A DNA stretch of 64,000 bases. It comes from an uncultured Bacteroidales bacterium (lineage in GTDB: Bacteria > Bacteroidota > Bacteroidia > Bacteroidales > FEN-979). Both the position numbers and the translations under genes were made by a program. Where the stretch lies: assembly GCA_903837605.1 (NCBI GenBank), contig CAILVF010000001.1, positions 88,197-152,196 on the forward strand. Reading direction: 5' to 3'. Below, in pieces: positions 60,918 through 64,000 of this stretch; the first letter of the stretch is position 1; every line of letters begins with the position of its first letter. The notes under the pieces are model-generated. The model had not been told where the DNA came from and did no database searches. It saw only the letters and a program-made list of their open reading frames with translations.

Positions 60918-60954
60918 AAAAAAAGGCTGCCGGAGGTTCCGGCAGCCTTTTTTT
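60918..60954. terminator. strong bidirectional terminator
   Basis: A 17-bp perfect inverted repeat (60918-60934 and 60938-60954), with GGCTGCCGGA at its core, encloses a 3-base loop. Seven A on the left and seven T on the right make it a terminator in both directions, for the amidohydrolase gene and for the minus-strand gene ending at 60973. Confidence 0.93.
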
Positions 60955-60972
60955 ATTAAGAGTCTCTATCCA

Positions 60973-61605
60973 TTATTTCAGTTCCTTGCAGAAAAACTTT
61001 CCAAGGGGCTTTCCTGCCGATTCATAAGCTTCTGATATTCTCAAACCCGTATCATAGGTTTCTTTACTAACCGGTACACCGCCTACTGACATTCGTGAAG
61101 TGCTGCCTTTTCCGGTCGATTCTATAGATGCGATTACTTTATCGGGAGCTTTCGTCTCCACTATGTCGATCACGAGATCAACCTCCGATGCCTTAGTCCC
61201 TACATAAGCTTCAACGCCCTGCTCCATAAACCTGGTATGAACAACCATTGTATATGTCGCATCCGTTGCATTTGATTTCAATTCAATGCCGCAATCCTCA
61301 GCTTTATTATTAAAAGCTTCGGCAAAGGCCCCGGGAAAACGATCGGTTTGATCACTCTTCCATTTAACAGCCCATGCATCACCGGTTCCGGCTTTCTTGT
61401 CATTCCTGTCGGCCGTCCCTTTCTTTATATAATCTTCTTCCTTGTCGAATTTTCCAACCTTCATGTTCTGGTAATCAAACTGAAGATTAATGGTTTTCTG
61501 ACCCTTCAGCACTGAAAGATTTCCTGATTTGAGTTTCTGTGAAAATACATTGCTCCCGGCAAAAACAAAGAAACTCATCAATAAAAGAATGCCAATTTTT
61601 TTCAT
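60973..61605 (-). CDS. exported protein of unknown function
   Basis: The 210-residue protein has a signal peptide (MKKIGILLLMSFFVFAGSNVFSQ). I do not recognise a family. Visible features are an N-terminal GQKTINLQFDYQNMKVGKF stretch, a basic-acidic mixed middle (EEDYIKKGTADRNDKKAG) and a beta-rich C-terminal half containing TYTMVVHTRFMEQG and VDLVIDIVETKAPDKVIA. This half resembles DUF4410/LptE-like periplasmic folds only loosely. The frame is open to 61698, but the ATG at 61605 creates the signal peptide and follows a promoter. Confidence 0.72.
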   Translation of the reverse strand: MKKIGILLLMSFFVFAGSNVFSQKLKSGNLSVLKGQKTINLQFDYQNMKVGKFDKEEDYIKKGTADRNDKKAGTGDAWAVKWKSDQTDRFPGAFAEAFNNKAEDCGIELKSNATDATYTMVVHTRFMEQGVEAYVGTKASEVDLVIDIVETKAPDKVIASIESTGKGSTSRMSVGGVPVSKETYDTGLRISEAYESAGKPLGKFFCKELK

Positions 61606-61646
61606 ATGTAAAAGGTTTAAGATTATGAATTTTGAAGTTAACATGG

Positions 61647-61677
61647 CAAAACTATAACAAAAGGAAGTTTTTTCCAA
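61647..61677 (-). promoter_or_regulatory. promoter of the unknown exported protein gene
   Basis: On the minus strand, TTTGG is followed after 20 bases by TAGTTTTG at 61654-61647, a full match about 41 bases before the ATG at 61605. It lies inside the longer open frame and favours the later start. Confidence 0.6.
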
Positions 61678-61705
61678 ATTTAGACGGTTTAAATTCACTA
61701 TGGAA

Positions 61706-63022
61706 TCAGGAATGTGATGCCTTGTTCCTGTTATCGATGAATTTCATCGCTTTCCTTCCGCCTTCAGGGAACTGGACTTTTAAAATTTCATCAGGTTTGT
61801 GGAACTTTACCTGGGGGGCCACCCTGAGCCTGGCCCTGAAATGATCCTTGATATCCTTTTCCAGCTCAGGACTGAACTGGTTTGTACCTGCATTTATGAT
61901 TATTTCATCAGTCCCGATGTCATTGGTGTACACCTCAACATAATAATTCCTGATATACGGGATATTATCGAGGATATCATATAAAGCGGGAGGGTAAAGC
62001 GTAGTGCCTTTAAATTTAATCATCTGTTTCCTCCGGCCTATAACCGGTCCAAGCCTCATGGTAGTCCGGCCGCAGGAACAAGGCTCTGTATAATGGTAAC
62101 ATACATCGCCTGTTTTAAACCTCAGCAGGGGGGTCCCCTGAACTCCCAGGGTAGTAACGGTAACTTCACCCGGCTGATCTTCCTCTACGGGATTGCCGTT
62201 GTCGTCGAGGAATTCAACAATGATCAGTTCGGGATGGTGGTGGCCTCCTGCCCCTGCACTGCACTCGGTAAAAGTAGTAGCCATTTCGGTCGAAGCATAG
62301 GTTGAATATAGCTTCAAAGGCCATTTCTCTATTATTTTCCTTCCGAGCGCATTCAGGCTGAGATCGGGATTTCTCAAAGGTTCTCCAATACATACTGCTT
62401 TCGTAATGCTCGATGAACGGTAGTCTATCCCGTTTTGTTCTGCATACTCTATGATCTTCAGAATAAAGGAGGGTACAACGATAATCGCGTTGGGGCCGAT
62501 CCGCTTTATGGTATCCCACTGAAGTTCCGGTATGCCGTTGCCAACCCTTACGATGGATGCCCCCAGTTTCCTGATCCCCAGAAAATATGCCATACCTGCC
62601 ATAAACCGCCGGTCCAGGGTGGTCATAAGCTGGTAGGTATCATCCACGGATCCGTCGGCGCAGGTAAACGAGAGTGCTTCGTTGTATGCAAGCCGGTCAA
62701 GGTCACTATCTGTCATGGCTACGGTGACCGGATCTCCCATTGTGCCCGAAGTTGTAATATAATCCACAATCCTGCTTCTGGGAACACAAATGAATTCCTC
62801 ATTGAACTGCTGAAGATGGGTTTTATCGGTAAGCGGTATCCTTAAAAGGTCTTCCAGGTGCCTGATACTGCCCGGATCGATAGAATGCTTGCTGAACAGT
62901 CTTTTATAAAAGGCGGAATTAGCCCCTGCATAGCGCAGCATTTCACTCAGGGCGCCTTCCTGGAACTTTTTTATCTCATGGGAGGATTGGCTCTCAATAG
63001 CAGGGAAAAAAGATTTTTCCAT
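61706..63022 (-). CDS. PaaK-like adenylate-forming ligase
   Basis: The 438-residue protein matches the phenylacetate-CoA ligase family of AMP-forming enzymes. It has the phosphate loop TTSGTMGDPVTVAMTD in two parts, the aromatic STYASTEMATTF motif near 245, the adenosine-binding FKTGDVC segment near 310 and the C-terminal RRKQMIKFKGTTLYPPALYDIL, where the hinge and catalytic lysine lie. The acid it activates cannot be read from sequence; phenylacetate is only the family name. No other phenylacetate catabolism genes are visible. It lies 17 bases after the outer-membrane barrel gene and may share its transcript. Confidence 0.85.
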   Translation of the reverse strand: MEKSFFPAIESQSSHEIKKFQEGALSEMLRYAGANSAFYKRLFSKHSIDPGSIRHLEDLLRIPLTDKTHLQQFNEEFICVPRSRIVDYITTSGTMGDPVTVAMTDSDLDRLAYNEALSFTCADGSVDDTYQLMTTLDRRFMAGMAYFLGIRKLGASIVRVGNGIPELQWDTIKRIGPNAIIVVPSFILKIIEYAEQNGIDYRSSSITKAVCIGEPLRNPDLSLNALGRKIIEKWPLKLYSTYASTEMATTFTECSAGAGGHHHPELIIVEFLDDNGNPVEEDQPGEVTVTTLGVQGTPLLRFKTGDVCYHYTEPCSCGRTTMRLGPVIGRRKQMIKFKGTTLYPPALYDILDNIPYIRNYYVEVYTNDIGTDEIIINAGTNQFSPELEKDIKDHFRARLRVAPQVKFHKPDEILKVQFPEGGRKAMKFIDNRNKASHS

Positions 63023-63039
63023 CAGTTTACGGGTGATCC

Positions 63040-63741
63040 CTAGAATTTAAACCCGATCAGTACCCTGAAGGTTGTATTATCAACTTTAAAAGTAGGGTTA
63101 TCATCCTGGTTATACGTGAATTTGACTTTGCCCCAGTTATATTGGAAAGCAAAGAGCATAAATTTATACCTGAGCCCTAAACTGGCTTCATTGAGTGTAT
63201 AGCTTGAGCCCCACATGCTGTTGTACCAGGCAGCCGTGGCATTGAGCTTATATGAAAGGTCTATCATAAGGTAGTCAACGGGATTAATTGTCAATACGGG
63301 GCCGAACTTCTGGCCTCCAAAGTAATACCAGTATTCCAGCTTTTTAGAGGAACTTGAATTGGCAGGCAGCGTTTGGTCTGTAGGGTTAAAAGATGCAGTG
63401 AGGAAAGTTGCATCGATACCGGCCCTGATATGATGATTTGCAAAGGAAGGGCCAATGTAAATCAGGAATCCGAATTCGAATACAAATCCTGCCTTGGCTT
63501 TATTGAACCTTATTGTATCGGTCCTCCCCTGATATTTGTAATAATTCGCATGGGGATTAGCAAATTCACCCATAGGGAAAGAACCTCCCAGTTTCAGGTA
63601 AAAACCACTTTTAATATGATTCTCACCAACTTTTTTCTGTGTAGTCTGGGGCTGCATTTGTGTCTGGGCAGGCTGATCCTGGGCAAATACAAATGCACTT
63701 ATAAAAAGTAGGAAAAGGAAAGAAAGGAAACATTTTTTCAT
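63040..63741 (-). CDS. outer-membrane beta-barrel protein
   Basis: The 233-residue exported protein has a signal peptide (MKKCFLSFLFLLFISAFVFAQ) and a glutamine-rich stretch (QPAQTQMQPQTTQKK). The rest is made of alternating hydrophobic strands such as GFYLKLGGSFPMGEF and YFGGQKFGPVLTINPVDYLMIDLSYKL in parts, ending in aromatic FKF, a typical barrel terminus. I cannot name a family beyond the general outer-membrane barrel fold. The frame is open to 63774, but the ATG at 63741 starts the signal peptide. Confidence 0.75.
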   Translation of the reverse strand: MKKCFLSFLFLLFISAFVFAQDQPAQTQMQPQTTQKKVGENHIKSGFYLKLGGSFPMGEFANPHANYYKYQGRTDTIRFNKAKAGFVFEFGFLIYIGPSFANHHIRAGIDATFLTASFNPTDQTLPANSSSSKKLEYWYYFGGQKFGPVLTINPVDYLMIDLSYKLNATAAWYNSMWGSSYTLNEASLGLRYKFMLFAFQYNWGKVKFTYNQDDNPTFKVDNTTFRVLIGFKF

Positions 63742-63779
63742 AATAGCTGCTTTATCAGGGGTTAATTGATCCAATAATA

Positions 63780-63787
63780 CAAAGATA
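63780..63787 (-). promoter_or_regulatory. -7 element upstream of the barrel gene
   Basis: On the minus strand this reads TATCTTTG, 38 bases before the ATG at 63741. No spaced TTG is seen. Confidence 0.4.
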
Positions 63788-63795
63788 CAAATGTA

Positions 63796-64000
63796 TCAGG
63801 AATAGGAGTGTTTCTTCATATACTCTTTTAATTCTGATTTAATGGTTGCTTTCTCGTTCTCCGGCAAAGAAAAGATGTTTTTCCTGAAATTACGGTTCAT
63901 GGAAGTAAATTCCTTAATCAATTTTTCCTGGCGTTCTGTAAACACCAGCCCCAGCTGAGCATAAATCTGTTTCACAGTCATTACGGGATCATTTTCAAGG
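63796..64000 (-). CDS. C-terminal part of a probable sulfotransferase-family protein (partial)
   Basis: The frame is open from the window edge at 64000 to a stop at 63796, giving 67 residues. The stretch ENDPVMTVKQIYAQLGL, followed by FTERQEKLIKEF and a basic asparagine-rich end, resembles the C-terminus of sulfotransferase-domain proteins (DP-x-x-T-x-x-x-IY-x-x-LGL). An internal ATG at 63981 would give a 61-residue protein, but the in-frame residues before it (LENDPV) fit the same pattern, so a gene running past the window is more likely. The catalytic part lies outside. Confidence 0.55.
   Translation of the reverse strand, partial: LENDPVMTVKQIYAQLGLVFTERQEKLIKEFTSMNRNFRKNIFSLPENEKATIKSELKEYMKKHSYS

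Noticed and set aside
1..64000. Search for tRNA, rRNA, SRP RNA, riboswitches and insertion sequences
   Set aside because: I saw no cloverleaf-like gene, no conserved riboswitch core and no transposase or terminal inverted repeats; a covariance-model search could still find a small RNA.

Overview
The window looks like chromosome from a member of the Bacteroidota, most likely an environmental relative of the Bacteroidales. Four observations support this. Many genes carry the Bacteroidota -7 promoter element TAnnTTTG. Several proteins belong to type IX secretion (C-terminal sorting domains of types A and B, a PorP/SprF protein, a PorE-like OmpA protein). FKBP lipoproteins of the GldI type are present. 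Many hypothetical families are typical of the phylum (DUF4301, DUF6580, TlpA-like proteins with long N-terminal extensions). I saw no phage genes, transposases, CRISPR array, tRNA or rRNA.

1-28 kb is mainly housekeeping with cell-surface genes mixed in. It starts with the tail of an unidentified gene and a cyclic 2,3-diphosphoglycerate synthetase-like GTPase. Then come argS, ffh, folD, queE and a PorE-like envelope protein, a geranylgeranyl reductase-like flavoprotein, and the classic thrS-infC-rpmI-rplT translation operon. infC appears to start at an ATA codon behind a strong Shine-Dalgarno sequence and is flanked by heptamer tandem repeats. Next are a three-gene minus-strand operon (DUF4301, YdcF-like, TlpA-like), a secreted subtilisin, and an HTH regulator with an upstream array of TTACAnnTGTAA palindromes. 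ndk diverges from an nrnA-like gene, followed by two FKBP lipoproteins and a type IX secretion cargo/PorP-SprF cluster.

28-51.2 kb is one long minus-strand exopolysaccharide locus. In transcription order it encodes a CheY-like receiver, a sugar transferase with an N-terminal pseudo-receiver, a short TolC-like protein, a Wzz/Wzc-like co-polymerase with an inserted LysM domain, a Wzx-like flippase, a Wzy/WaaL-like polymerase or ligase, and an unlisted 42-residue membrane protein. Eight glycosyltransferases follow (six of them in three tandem paralogous pairs), then an acyltransferase, a secreted beta-helix protein, a methyltransferase and two hybrid histidine kinases. One of these kinases has serine in place of the phospho-accepting histidine. 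The locus therefore has signalling genes at both ends and conduit parts that differ from the textbook Wza-Wzc arrangement. It is the best candidate here for something not fully described.

51.3-64 kb holds a compact repair/membrane operon (mutL, two rhomboid proteases, a membrane-anchored endonuclease/exonuclease/phosphatase protein, uvrB). After it come a stand-alone GroES-like protein, a DUF6580 membrane protein, a YtcJ-like amidohydrolase lipoprotein, an unknown exported protein, a PaaK-like adenylate-forming enzyme, an outer-membrane barrel and the 3' end of a probable sulfotransferase gene. All family assignments come from reading the translated sequence. No database search was possible.
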